Below, piece by piece: positions 38,731 to 51,080 of a stretch of DNA of 64,000 bases. The stretch comes from Halichondria panicea (lineage: Eukaryota > Porifera > Demospongiae > Suberitida > Halichondriidae). Below the pieces are notes generated by a model that ran no database searches, was not told where the DNA came from, and saw only the letters and a list, made by a program, of their open reading frames with translations. Numbering within the stretch: position 1 is the first letter of the stretch; each line of letters starts with the position of its first letter. The stretch spans positions 5,868,839 through 5,932,838 of the forward strand of contig NC_087383.1 of NCBI RefSeq assembly GCF_963675165.1, read 5' to 3'. The position numbers were made by a program, and so were the translations under genes.

Positions 38731-39460
38731 AATTTCAGCAGCTAATAAGAAAATTTTATTAGCACACAAAATGTGGTTTCAACATAAAATTAATGATTGG
38801 AATAACAATAGATTTACTGATACGTAAAATGTGGGATATAAATTATTTTCACAGTGAATTATTATTCACATTGTAAAAAACTGCCTATTATACAAAAAAA
38901 TTATTCCGGAATATTAATTTTGGTACAGGCCTATTATAGTCCCAGTCCTGCACCTGAGTATGAGGCGCTTTATATAGGGCCGAGTGAAGCGAGTCTCTAT
39001 TATAATAATATTATAGTCATCTGTCTGTCTGTGATGGACGTACGGCACAGATTTTATCGTGATCCTACAATATAAAGTACCCGTTTCATAACGTTTCCGT
39101 TTTGACACCATCATATTAAAAGCGTTGCAATTTACTGTACCGCTTATTTACCGTTACATGTTGCAAGTACGTTGTAGAAAAGTGGCAAACAAAGAGACAA
39201 TCCTATAGTCATCTCAAGTACTTAGCTATGCTATGGCTTATGTCTAGCTGTAATTAAGCCTATAGCTAGCTCTTGATCTATAACAAAGACATAATTATAA
39301 CGCACCATTCACAGGTTCTTCAACTTCTCATTAAAAAATGATATTAATGTTTGCAGTCTCTATATATAAATATGAGTCCTATCTCTGTTCTACAATTAAG
39401 GTTAGAAAACGCTAGCTATAGCTAGCTATACAGCTAACTACTTCACAATAGCTATATATA
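38731..39460. repeat. Left part of ankyrin-exon repeat unit 1
   Basis: From about 39090 the sequence matches 40850-41200 (TTTCATAACGTTTCCGTTTT, TTGCAAGTACGTTGTAGAAA, CTATAGTCATCTCAA). It is intronic repeat-unit sequence with no exon. Confidence 0.7.
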
Positions 39461-40340
39461 CGGTGGCCCTGAGCGTTACTATTAGTTCACCTTAGCTACT
39501 TGATAGTTCACCTACCTTAGCTACTTGATAGTTCACCTACCTTAGCTACTTGATAGTTCAACTACCTTAAGTTTGTAGTTCAACAACCTTAATTAGCTAC
39601 TTGATAGTTCGCCAATCTTAGCTACTTGACAGTTCACCTACCTTAGCTACTTCGAAGTTGACCTTTGAACTGTATGTTAATGCTGCTGGAGCCATGCGAC
39701 TCAATATAAATGAGAGCTCCATGTATATATACAGGTACTGAGGATTATCTGCAGCCGGTTAGTGCTACCCTATGGGTAACAGCAATGCAAGATGAGAGAG
39801 TACCACACTTGATTCATTTGGAAGTTACATGTTATTCACAATACTAGCTAGTCTAGCTTGGGGCAATAGAGCTAGGATTAAGAGACCTTTTTCTTCTCTT
39901 CCCCCTCCCCCCTGAGAAAAGGTGACTAATACAATACATGCAGTTCAAGTTGTTCATGGTTATATCTCCTAATCCCATCGCAGCACAAGAATTCTGTACT
40001 ATACAATGGTTCTGGTGTGGTATACTCTATTCTTGCATTGCTGTTAGATAATCCTCAGTACCTGTATACGTGCATATGTAGCTCTCATTATTGATCTCTA
40101 GTCGCTATGTACAGTACGGCTACAGCAGCATTAAATAGAATTAACATGCAGTTCAAAGGTTAACTGCGAAGTAGCTAAGGTAGGTGAACTATCAAGCAGC
40201 GAAGGTAGGTGAACTATCAAGTAGCTAAGGTAGATGAAATATCAAGTAGAACTACCCAGTAGCTAAGGTAGGCGAACTACCCAGTAGCTAAGGTAGGCGA
40301 AGTATCAAGTAGCTAAAGTGAACTACGCTCAGGGCCACCG
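39461..40340. mobile_element. 880-bp foldback element with 8-bp target duplication
   Basis: The ends are CGGTGGCCCTGAGCG and its complement, with TATATATA on each side. The paralogous empty site near 47957 has a single GCTATATATAGC. Both arms hold 6-7 copies of a 20-25-bp minisatellite, TAGCTACTTGATAGTTCACC, followed by inverted unique blocks (CTGAGGATTATCTG / AGATAATCCTCAG). It is not coding. Confidence 0.92.
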
Positions 40341-40577
40341 TATATATAGCTAGCTGTGTGCAGAGCTGCATGGGTATATGACAATGGTTGAATAAGAAAA
40401 AAAGCGTATCTATAATGAGTATACTACGGGCGTATACTACGTAAACAGAACGGGTACTTTATATTGGCTGCTACTGTAAAGTATCATTTGAGACGTACAC
40501 GCAATGGGTTGGGATATAGAAAGGTCAAGTGATTATGTCATTACAGTGCATGCATGCAAATAAGTATACTAACTTAC

Positions 40578-40682
40578 TATTGATATCCACATTGCACTCT
40601 GTGATGAGGTACTTGATAGTGTCCAGCTTCCCCCTACTGACTGCCAGTCCCAGTGGAGTTAGTCCATCATTGGTCACAGCTC
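40578..40682 (-). CDS. Ankyrin-repeat exon (105 nt), repeat unit 1
   Basis: Encodes GAVTNDGLTPLGLAVSRGK followed by LDTIKYLITECNVDIN, one ankyrin repeat. The acceptor is CACTACAG and the donor is A|GTAAGT, with phase 1 on both sides. This exon, 41467-41571 and 48184-48288 are paralogues in repeated units, differing from each other mainly at residues 5, 13, 16 and 17. It is the ankyrin exon nearest to the Roc-COR exon; about 11 kb of transposon-filled intron separates them. Confidence 0.82.
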
Positions 40683-41466
40683 CTGTAGTGGTGAGTCAGG
40701 ACAGTGTCAGGAATGCACAACACATTGTCTCAGAAACCATAACTAATGAACATCACCAACAACTATTGCCTGAACACCTCTACATGTCCCATACTGCATC
40801 TACCCAACTATACCCACAGTAAGTGTTTACGTAGTACACCCATAGTACGTTTCATAACGTTTCCGTTTTTACACCATCGTAATTATTAAAAACGTTGAAA
40901 TTTACTGTACCGTTTATTTACCGTTACATGTTGCAAGTACGTTGTAGAAAAGTGGCAAACAAAGAGACAATCCTATAGTCATCTCAATTACTTACCTATG
41001 CTATGGCTTATGCATGTCTATAGCTGTAATTAAGCCTATTTATATATAGCTCTTGATCTATAACAAAGACATAATTATAACACACCATTCACACTTCTCA
41101 TTCAACTTCTCATTAAAAAGATATTAATGTCTGCAGTCTCTATAATTATATAAATATGAGTCCTATCTCAGGTTAGAAAACGCTAGCTATAGATAATATC
41201 TATATATACAGCTAACTATAATTAATTTTTACAATATAATTATAGCTGCGTGCAGAGCTGCATGTATGGGTTTGACAGTGGTTGAATAAGAAAAAACGTG
41301 TATCTATAATACGTACTACGGACGTACTACGTAAACGGAACGGGTACTTTATATTGGCTGCTACTGTAAAGTATCATTTGAGACGTACACGCAATGGGTT
41401 GGAATATAAAGGTCAAGTGATATATGTCATTACAGTGCATGCATGCAAATAATTATACTAACTTAC

Positions 41467-41571
41467 TATTGATATCCACATCGCATTCTGTGATGAGGTA
41501 CTTGATAGTATCCAGCTTCCCCTCTCTGACTGCCACTCCCAGTGGAGTTAGTCCATCCCTGGTCACAGCTC
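41467..41571 (-). CDS. Ankyrin-repeat exon (105 nt), repeat unit 2
   Basis: Encodes GAVTRDGLTPLGVAVREGK and LDTIKYLITECDVDIN. The borders and phases are the same as in the other 105-nt exons. The flanking intron (GTCATTACAGTGCATGCATG) is almost identical to units 1 and 3. Confidence 0.82.
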
Positions 41572-41877
41572 CTATAGTGGTGAGTCAGGACAGTGTTAGG
41601 AATGCACAACACATTGTCTCAGAAACCATAACTAATGAACGTCACCAACAACTATTGCCTGAACACCTCTATACATGTCCCATACTGGACCTACCCAACT
41701 ATACCCACAGTAAGCTAGTGGTGTATATATGCTCAAGACATACACAATGAGTTATGGGGGGCCTAACATTGCATAAGGTATAAGATATCATTGTTGAGAC
41801 ATACACAATTAATGGGTAGGTAGAAAGGTAAAGTGATGCATGCCATTAGCAATCAGCGTACAAAGATATTCACTCAC

Positions 41878-41964
41878 TATTGACATCCACATTGCACTGA
41901 TTGATCAGATAACGGACAATTGCAGTGTACCCAAACTTGCAAGCAATAAGAAGTCGATTGTTCT
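41878..41964 (-). CDS. Ankyrin half-repeat exon (87 nt), unit 2
   Basis: Encodes NNRLLIACKFGYTAIVRYLI and NQCNVDVN, an ankyrin repeat lacking the first turn. The acceptor TCTCCAG and donor A|GTGAGT give phase 1 at both ends. It is identical in sequence to 48595-48681, unlike the variable 105-nt exon beside it. Confidence 0.75.
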
Positions 41965-42104
41965 CTGGAGAAAACGATAAAAAGTGGTTAATATGAAGCA
42001 CTATAGACCCTTGTGAGGGGTGGATTAATACTATAACAAAAGGAGCATCTGTTGCTAGTCAGTAAATGACCGCCACTCAGTGTACACCTAATAATGAATC
42101 TCAC

Positions 42105-42176
42105 CGTTAACTTTGGTGGTTACATCACCTTCATCTTTCAGTGTCAGCTCTAGGATACGAACTACTTGTGCAGAAT
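42105..42176 (-). CDS. Ankyrin-like exon (72 nt), unit 2
   Basis: Encodes SAQVVRILELTLKDEGDVTT and KVN, like the second helix and loop of an ankyrin repeat. The acceptor CACCTCAG and donor G|GTGAGA give phase 1. It is nearly identical to 48822-48893. Confidence 0.65.
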
Positions 42177-43640
42177 CTGAGGTGAGAACAACAATTGCAC
42201 TGTGAATATACTACGATAATAAATATGCATGCATGATAGAATGTTCAGCGCAAAATGGATCACATGCAGTCTACTGGATATGGTCACAAGAGCAAGGGCT
42301 TAATTGATAACCTCATAATTTTACAAATTAACAAGCCTATACTGCATGTATGATTCTACATCAGGGTCTCACATCAGGGTCTCTGAATTAAGTAGTCACT
42401 TCAATATACCAGTCGTTATAAATTGCTAGCTTGATCAGACCTGAAGTGCGGCCATGCCTCCGTATAATTATACTGTAGTTCTGGCTGCCCCAAGCTAGGT
42501 TTTTAATGTACGTTTATTACGGCCGGATATGACGTTTTGGGTGTGATTTGAAGTATGAAAGTTTAAATAGAGAGCAGTGGCGTAGGCAGGGGGTGGCAAA
42601 GCGGGCAAATGCCCCCCCTTTTTCTGGATTCTCTACTATTCAGCTCAGGTTAGTGTAGCTGATTATCTTGCTGAGCACTCCCTTTCTTCCCGATCTTGCT
42701 GCAGTTAGCTAGCTAGTAGGCAAGCAAAACGATTTAGTCCCTAAACTGTGAGCTATTCTGGTCTAAATCTATAGACAGTTCTTGTTCTTTGCTAAACTAG
42801 CTTTCTAAACATCAGGCCACACCCAACTAAATAGAGAAATCAATTATGACATCATAATTAAGAGGCGTGGCTTCCGGTCAAAATTTCAGCGCTGCGTGGC
42901 TGATAGGTTTTGCCCCCTCTTCCAAAAAATCCTGGCTACGCTCCTGGAGAGCATAACAATTCGAGACAAAGTCGCAAATTAGTCATTAGATTCGAGGTCA
43001 ACCTGCACAGTCCCAATTAACCGAATAGCCGCGGTTATGATTTCATACCGCCCACCGCGTAACCAAAATCTAGTCAAATCGCTTGTTACTCGAGACTTTT
43101 CTTCTGCTTATAATGATATCTAAGAATTGCCGACAAACACTCAATGCCTATAGATGCATGTATATAGACTTTACATGTGTAATAGAATTTTGATCATCAG
43201 AACGTCCATCCTCTCTAACCACCACATGGGTTTCCGTACACTCTTGTTATAATTATTACTACGATAATACACAAATTGAATACTAGGCCTTATCTAGATC
43301 AAGCTATAATAATTATTATTGTACAAACTTGATTACTATTAGTTAATTCCCAAGCTTATAGGGGGTGTTTCAGCACCCTGAGTCCCTATAGCTCGATACG
43401 AATGCACATAATCAAGCAATGATAATCAGCTAACGTAACCAACAAGACAATATTTTGGTTTTATGATAATTAATACAGTATACATGCATCTATTATTATT
43501 AATAATAATTATAGTTCATCAGAAAAGACGAAAATTACGTAAAACTACTATGAGGCTGCTCAGTGCATGGGTAGCTAGCTGAAGATCAGAGTATAATCCT
43601 GACTGCACATGTAACATAACATAATTGCATAATTATTGCT
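42177..43640. repeat. Non-exonic part of unit 2, with MITE and piggyBac half-end
   Basis: 42583-42950 is a MITE with CAGTGGCGTAGGCAGGGGG and ATCCTGGCTACGCTCCTG ends. At 43015-43019 TTAA|CCGAATAGCCGCGGTT marks one end of a piggyBac-family element whose other end I cannot place. The whole stretch recurs at 48894-50350. Confidence 0.75.
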
Positions 43641-43649
43641 AAATCATTA

Positions 43650-45660
43650 AAGCAGATATTGGCACAGTATTTCCTTTGATCTGCCCACTCAAAATGCAAC
43701 AAATTACTGTACGAAGCGTACCTCGAGGCGGCTTATTAAAGATACCACGTGAACTTTTGAAAATCACTACTAGAGTGGCCGTCATAATTATGACGGCTTC
43801 AATGGGAAAAGGGTTGGCTATAGGCCATTTAAGACGATCAGTATGCACCATGCATTAACTGTGCTGAACACCCCTTTCTTGTGAAACAATCAAAGCACAT
43901 TGCAATTTATTTACCTATTCTATAACACTAATACTTTTGAGCGAAAGCAAAAACGTGGCGAGAGGCATTAGCAAGCGCACGCTTGCAACACTCGTTGTAA
44001 CTGTATACATGTGTGTAATAGTCTGCAAGTACTGCATGCCTCAAGACCACTATAATTACTACGTAGCCACCAGCGAACAAAAAATCATCCAATGTGGGGC
44101 TCAAACTCTGATTTAGAGTCTGATGCTCTACCGACTGAACTTGACTTAGTAGCAGATCCAAGAAAAAGAAAAGGGGGATTTCAAATTAACAAGCACGCAG
44201 TACGAACATTTTTGGGAGTTACGTCCACTTCCGGTCACACGTTGTGTAAGACTATAGGGAAATCCCATGCATTCTTAGCCAGGGTAAGTCCCATAATAGA
44301 CCGGCCTGCGTAGAGCTATAGCTAGCTGCTATGAAGAGTCAACTAACTAACTAACATAGGCGAACCCATTTGATACATCAAAACAACAGGTACAATTAAT
44401 ACAAAAAGCTAGGTAGTATAGTTACATGCAATAAAGCCAGCTAGCATTATAATTATAGTGCAGAGCTATATAAAATTATCTACTAAGTAGAGTAGCAACA
44501 CTCCATGGACGAGTTTTGCTACTCTCTCTTCTGAAAGGCTGCGATGGCATTCCAAGTAAATAAACCTATAATTATAGCTATAACTGCAAATCCGTAAATT
44601 ACAATCCAAAAAAACGATACTATAGATGCCTATATATTATTATAGAAACTCTTGTTTGCACTTCATTGATCCTTGAGCAGCTGTAGCAGTCTATACACAC
44701 ACATGCACACAGTATACCATAATTATACCTTTCTGAGCACAGTGGTGTTTCTAGGAAATGCAGCTAGTAAGGAGGGTGCTGAGAGCGAGCGCAAAAAAAA
44801 AAGTTTGATTGCTACTATAATAATTACATGCATGTATACAGGCTAGATACACTTGAATAACTCTTTGATCATCAGAACGTTCATCCTCTTTATATAATTA
44901 ATAATTATTATAGCTACCACCACATGGGTTTCCGTATATACACTTATGTTTTAATTGTTATACACTAACAAGTTACTATAATAACGATGCAAAACAGTGA
45001 CCAGTGCAGGCCCTATACCAGTACGGCCACTCACTATTCCGTTTACCGGTCAGTGCTGGCTGTCCCAAACAAGGTTCAATGTAATTTTATACGTATATTA
45101 CGGCCGGATATGACGTTTTGGGTGTGGTTTAGCAAATAAAATTGGATTACACTTAAATAGAGAACAGAATGATTCAATCCTACATTATCCTCGAGACAAG
45201 AACCGCAAAAGTAATAATCCAATTTTATTTGCTAAACCACACCTAAAACGTCATATCCGCCGTAATAAAAATTATACGTATAAAATTACATTGAAAACCT
45301 TGTTTGGGACAGCCAGCACTGGCCGGTAAACGGAATAGCGAGTGGCCGTTCTTCAGGGTGAGTTTTGTGCAGTAAACATAATTATAGCTAGCATTCCGTG
45401 CCAAGCCAAATGGCCGGTATATCGAGGTGGCCGTACTTCAGAGAGCCGGAATAGCAAGAGTCTACTGTACACAGCAGAACAAAATTACAGTGTGTTATTA
45501 TAGCGTATAGCATATCAAATTGCTTAACTGTATATATGCATAGAAAGGTCAACACAATGAGCTATTCCCTATAATTATGGCAGTAGTCTATGGCCTACAA
45601 GTTACTATACACCCTAGAAGTGCTAACTATTAACTATACTGGCTAAGTGATAGTGTCCTA
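43650..45660. repeat. 2-kb duplicated cassette, copy 2
   Basis: Matches 8241-10120 and 55670-57668, including the tRNA-Lys-like segment (44090-44160, minus strand) and foldback (45022-45355). Its left end holds the right tip of a TTAA MITE (43700-43816, GGCCGTCATAATTATGACGG) and the border of the 480-bp repeat. No coding region. Confidence 0.88.
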
Positions 45661-46467
45661 GCATGCAAAGACTGAAAGCCAAAGGTCATAATTATAGTTA
45701 TGATGAACATGTGACAGTGCCAATGAAAAGGGACCTTAACGCGGGCAGTTTCGAATCAGTTTTTATTGTTGAATCGGATAGAGCGTCCTTCAAGCTTCAA
45801 AATGATACCAAGATCGACCTCCTAGCTACTTTCTTTCCGGAGATATGTTCGAGGGAACGCTACGAAGGTATTGCAACCTTGAGTAAATGACGCTCAAACT
45901 TCATGAATAATTGAAGTTCAATTATTGCCTTCCGGGCACTTCCTTATACTCATAAAGCTTCGTAAAAGATGTTCTGGAGAAGACAAGTTAGTTAGATGAA
46001 GGCTAGGCGTTCTAGGACTCTCTAGCTAGCTAGTATAATAGCTATGTAGCTGGATTGCTTGGCACCTAGGAAGGATCTTCGAAGAAATAAAGAGACAAAG
46101 ACTCCCGTCGCTCGAATGGTAAGCTCTCATGTCTTGTTATAAGCTTGTACTTATTATCTGTGTAATGTATCAGTCTTATAAAAGATCCCTCACTTGTATG
46201 GAAGGGAAACATTTTTGGATATGTTGTAGTTCAGTCATTCATCTACACACGGGTATCAACACCATTTCTTAGAAAAACTCCGATCAAAAGATATTTACAT
46301 TATTTTAAGTACAACTACTCACACATTTGTGGTAATCTACTCTCTAGACTAAATGAACTGTATATAGCTCTTGATCTATAACAAATACATAATTATAACG
46401 CACCATTCACACTTCTCATTCAACTTCTCATTAAAAAGATATTAATGTCTGCAGTCTCTATAATTAT
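45661..46467. other. Spacer, one unassigned open frame, foldback arm relic
   Basis: The plus-strand frame 45663-45890 has 75 residues with no family pattern; I do not call it a gene. 46210-46345 is an arm of the 31925 foldback family. 46370-46467 is the left part of ankyrin unit 3 (CTTGATCTATAACAAA, CAACTTCTCATTAAAAAG). Confidence 0.5.
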
Positions 46468-47012
46468 CCGACTAGAAAAACATTTGCAATGTGAAAAATT
46501 GCTAGGATTGGCCAGGGGAACCACAAAAAAGCGTGGGAACAAGAAATCAGACGAGAGCATAACTCCAATCCGTTACAACGTCAATCACATGTACTGGTAG
46601 TTTTCCCATGTTTTCCCAGCCAATATGCCACGCAATTTAGTGATGACCAATCCCTATATATTTATTATACATCCATTTTGGAATGTGCGGGCAGCACATA
46701 ATCATGATGATTTGTGATGAATTGATGTTCCTAATACATGCAGTGTTGAGCACAGGTATACACACAGTCCATCCATGCGTAGTAACATGCACGGACCGTA
46801 CTGGTGACCTGCATGGAATGATGTGGTGGATGGAAGCTGATAGATGGATCTGGAATACAGTCTATTATTTAATATACTATGTATTGTACATGTTCATGAC
46901 GTTGTAACGGATTGGAGTTATGCTCTCGTCTGATTTCTTGTTCCCACGCTTTTTTGTGGTTCCCCTGGCCAATCCTAGCAATTTTTCACATTGCAAATGT
47001 TTTTCTAGTCGG
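46468..47012. mobile_element. 545-bp element with ~117-bp identical terminal repeats
   Basis: CCGACTAGAAAAACATTTGC starts the left arm and the right arm is its exact reverse complement for about 117 bp by eye, through CAATCCGTTACAACGTCA. Identical arms imply a recent insertion. The middle (about 310 bp) is non-coding. A diverged relative lies near 3310-3450. The target duplication is unclear. Confidence 0.9.
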
Positions 47013-47563
47013 ATTCCCTTTCTTTTTCAGTACAGTTTACGTATCATGACATGCATAAGTGGAACGTCAAGAGGCAGTACAGAAGTTCAAGAAGAGAAGA
47101 CAGGACTGATCAGATATCTTCTCGAATATCTCTGGACTAATAATAGTAATGAGTGCTTGATATGTTGAATTTGCGAATCAGTATTAAATGACAGCCATTT
47201 TAAGAGCATGATATCTAGCCAGTGCATATAGCATGCCTGTCAGAGAAAGGGAGCTAGAGCTGAACAGTGTGAAGAAAAGCAACACCTCAGGCTGCTCTGG
47301 AAAAGCACTGCTGCAGCACTGATTAGGCGCACGGTTTATTAACCACGCCTATCTATTATTAATTGGCCACAAAGCAATTGCTGAGTCATTAAAGATGGCG
47401 GAATTGTCTAGGTATAAGAGAAATAGAGACTGAGAGGTCATCTGCCTCGTGGAAGCAATCGCAAATCTGAAGAAGCGCTTTGTAATCCAGGTTGTAGTCG
47501 TTTGGAAACCCTGTGCAGAATGTCCTGGAGATGGCTGTACTTGGAGCAAATGCTGGGCAAGAA

Positions 47564-47596
<33 letters not shown>

Positions 47597-47860
47597 GTCA
47601 GTCAGACAAAGAGCGGTGAAACTTCGAAATAGTGCAATTTTTAAAATGACAATATTCATTCATTAAAATGTTCATGGATTATGAAATGAGAGATACAAAG
47701 AGAGAAAAGGCTAAATAAACTATCTGTCTAGCCAGTTCCTTGATGTGGCCTTTCCCTGCAGAGATAGAACAGTCTGAACACGAGTCAAAATAATTGAAAT
47801 GATACTAAACACGGGCAAACCCACTGCCAATCCTATGTAAAACCTACTGGTTTTACTAAT
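47013..47860. other. Unassigned insertion inside ankyrin unit 3
   Basis: Units 1 and 2 lack this sequence. It includes an (ACTT)n tract at 47562-47595. The short minus-strand frame at 47349-47549 has no recognisable family. Confidence 0.5.
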
Positions 47861-48183
47861 ATAAATATGAGTCCTATCTCTGTTCTGCAAGGTTAGAAAA
47901 CGCTAATATCTATATAATTATACAGCTAACTATAACTTTACAATAATTTATTACAGCTATATATAGCTGCGTGCAGAGCTGCATGCATGGGTATGACAAT
48001 GGTTGAATAAGAAAAAACGCGTATCTATAATGCGTACTACGGACGTACTACGTAAACGGAACGGGTACTTTATATTGGCTGCTACTGTAAAGTATCATTT
48101 GAGACGTACACGCAATGGGTTGGGATATAGAAAGGTCAAGTAATATATGTCATTACAGTGCATGCATGCGTATACTAACTTAC

Positions 48184-48288
48184 TATTGATATCCACATTG
48201 CACTCTGTGATGAGGTACTTGATAGTGTCCAGCTTCCCCTCTCTGACTGCCATTCCCAGTGGAGTTAGTCCATCACTGGTCACAGCTC
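48184..48288 (-). CDS. Ankyrin-repeat exon (105 nt), repeat unit 3
   Basis: Encodes GAVTSDGLTPLGMAVREGK and LDTIKYLITECNVDIN. The borders and phase 1 are as in its paralogues. Against unit 2 it has five base differences, of which at least three change residues (R/S, V/M, D/N). Confidence 0.82.
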
Positions 48289-48594
48289 CTATAGTGGTGA
48301 GTCAGGACAGTGTCAGGAATGCACAATACATTGTCTCAGAAACCATAACTAATGAACGTCACCAACAACTATTGCCTGAATACCTCTACATGTCCCATAC
48401 TGCACCTACCCAACTATACCCACAGTAAGTGGTGTATATATAATTATACTCAAGACATACACAATGAGTTATGGGGGGCCTAACATTGCATAAGGTATAA
48501 GATATCATTGTTGAGACATACACAATTAATGGGTAGGTAGAAAGGTAAAGTGATGCATGCCATTAGCAATCAGCGTACAAAGATATTCACTCAC

Positions 48595-48681
48595 TATTGA
48601 CATCCACATTGCACTGATTGATCAGATAACGGACAATTGCAGTGTACCCAAACTTGCAAGCAATAAGAAGTCGATTGTTCT
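48595..48681 (-). CDS. Ankyrin half-repeat exon (87 nt), unit 3
   Basis: Same peptide and splice sites as 41878-41964 (NNRLLIACKFGYTAIVRYLI). The identity over the exon contrasts with the neighbouring variable exon. Confidence 0.75.
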
Positions 48682-48821
48682 CTGGAGAAAACGATAAAAA
48701 GTGGTTAATATGAAGCACTATAGACCCTTGTGAGGGGTGGATTAATACTATAACAAAAGGAGCATCTGTTGCTAGTCAGTAAATGACCGCCACTCAGTGT
48801 ACACCTAATAATGAATCTCAC

Positions 48822-48893
48822 CGTTAACTTTGGTGGTTACATCACCTTCATTTTTCAGTGTCAGCTCTAGGATACAAACTACTTGTGCAGAAT
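48822..48893 (-). CDS. Ankyrin-like exon (72 nt), unit 3
   Basis: Counterpart of 42105-42176 with two base changes; phase 1 at both ends. Confidence 0.65.
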
Positions 48894-50384
48894 CTGAGGT
48901 GAGAACAACAATTGCACTGATGTGAATATACTACGATAATAAATATGCATGCATGATAGAATGTTCAGCGCAAAATGGATCACATGCAGTCTACTGGATA
49001 TGGTCACAAGAGCGAGGGCTTAATTGATAACCTCATAATTAAATTTTTACAAATTAACAAGCCTATACTGCATGTATGATTCTACATCAGGGTCTCACAT
49101 CAGGGTCTCTGAATTAAGTAGTCACTTCAATATACCAGTCGTTATAAATTGCTAGCTTGATCAGACCTGAAGTGCGGCCATGCCTCCGTATAATTATACT
49201 GTAGTTCTGGCTGCCCCAAGCTAGGTTTTTAATGTACATTTATTACGGCCGGATATGACGTTTTGGGTGTGATTTGAAGTATGAAAGTTTAAATAGAGAG
49301 CAGTGGCGTAGGCAGGGGGTGGCAAAGCGGGCAAATGCCCCCCCTTTTTCTGGATCTCTACTACTCAGCTCAGGTTAGTGTAGCTGATTATCTTGCTGAG
49401 CACTCCCTTTCTTCCCGATCTTGCTGCAGTTAGCTAGCTAGTAGGCAAGCAAAACGATTTAGTCCCTAAACTGTGAGCTATTCTGGTCTAAATCTATAGA
49501 CAGTTCTTGTTCTTTGCTAAACTAGCTTTCTAAACATCAGGCCACACCCAACTAAATAGAGAAATTAATTATGACGTCATAATTAAGAGGCGTGGCTTCC
49601 GGTCAAAATTTCAGCGCTGCGCGGCTGATAGGTTTTGCCCCCTCTTCCAAAAAATCCTGGCTACGCTCCTAGAGAGCATAACAATTCGAGACAAAGTCGC
49701 AAATTAGTCATTAGATTCGAGGTCAACCTGCACAGTCCCAATTAACCGAATAGCCGCGGTTATGATTTCATACCGCCCACCGCGTAACCAAAATCTAGTC
49801 AAATCGCTTGTTACTCGAGACTTTTCTTCTGCTTATAATGATATCTAAGAATTGCCGACAAACACTCAATGCCTATAGATGCATGTATATAGACTTTACA
49901 TGTGTAATAGAATTTTGATCATCAGAACGTCCATCCTCTCTAACCACCTCATGGGTTTCCGTACACTCTTGTTATAATTATTACTACGATAATACACAAA
50001 TTGCATACCAGGCCTTATCAAGATCAAGCTATAATAATTATTATTGTACAAACTTGATTACTAATAGTTCCCAAGCTTATAGGGGGTGTTTCAGCACCCT
50101 GAGTCCCTAGCTCGATACGAATGCACATAATCAAGCAATGATAATCAGCTAATATAACGTAACCAACAAGACAATATTTTGGTTTTATGATAATACAGTA
50201 TACATGCATCTATAATTATAGTTCATCAGAAAAGACGAAAATTACGTAAAACTACTATGAGGCTGCTCAGTGCATGGGTAGCTAGCTGAAGATCAGAGTA
50301 TAATCCTGACTGCACATGTAACATAACATAATATTGCATAATTATTGCTAAATCATTAATTTTGGCTATCATTGTATTGAGCCT
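48894..50384. repeat. Non-exonic part of unit 3
   Basis: Near-identical to 42177-43640, including the CAGTGGCGTAGGC MITE (49303-49672) and the TTAA|CCGAATAGCCGCGG half-end (49743 on). Both insertions therefore predate the unit duplication. Confidence 0.85.
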
Positions 50385-51080
50385 TTAACCCTTTCCCCGT
50401 TTTAATTAAAACAAAAACAATTTTCTAAAAATTCATAATTATAGTAATTATCATGAACCATACATTGAAATGACTTGTAACAGGTAGCGCAGACCCCAGA
50501 GGTATCTTGACACCATCTTCGTTACCTAGCAACTGACCACCCCACTAATTAGCAATTGTTTACAAACATTCACAATTATGTACACAAACAATAATTATTT
50601 GTATGAAGGCACAGAGTGGCTAAAGACGTGTTCTCAATGTTCTCACGGCGACATATAATCATAGTTCAATCAAGATCTGCAGAAAGTTATCTGCGAGGTC
50701 GTATCAGCAGACGTCCTTTTCCCGGGAAATGTTTTCTTCACCTCAGGTTTACAAGTTCAATGGTGGCTCATGATGTCCACTGCTGTACTAACTAGCCTAA
50801 ATACAGTTATACTGAAGCTATCAAGACTACAGATGCTACTCTAGACTTACCAGATCCAAGAAGTTGGTCCATCACAAGAGCTTCTTCCTCAGGCCTTTCA
50901 GGCTCTATATTTTCTAGCTTGAGGTAGCTCGTTATCTAGTTATGATCCCAGTCACTGCCCTCTCACTCTACAAGGCCATAAGCATTGATATATTGTCACT
51001 GTCTATAGCTTTCCTAGAACCTCACTGAGGTTTTACTATACAAGGATCTATCAAACGGTCCCTTTTCTTTCCACGTTATA
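50385..51080. mobile_element. piggyBac-like MITE, copy 3, right end lost
   Basis: Starts TTAA|CCCTTTCCCCGTTTTAA and follows copy 1 (CCGGGAAATGTTTTC, GATCCCAGTCACTG) until CGGTCCCTTTTCTTTCCACG, where the 480-bp repeat cuts it off. The missing right tip has the same type as the tips at 43700 and 55706. Confidence 0.82.

Noticed and set aside
39480-39660. Regular repeats TAGCTACTTGATAGTTCACC that might suggest a CRISPR array.
   Set aside because: The units are directly joined without unique spacers, and they are mirrored in the other arm of a transposable foldback in a eukaryotic genome.
43019-43072. Complete piggyBac MITE beginning at the TTAA|CCGAATAG end.
   Set aside because: I could not find its matching right end in either unit 2 or unit 3, so only a half-end is reported.
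45663-45890. 75-residue plus-strand frame with a balanced, protein-like composition.
   Set aside because: No family pattern, no splice context, and no copy in the paralogous cassettes. It was left as unassigned sequence.
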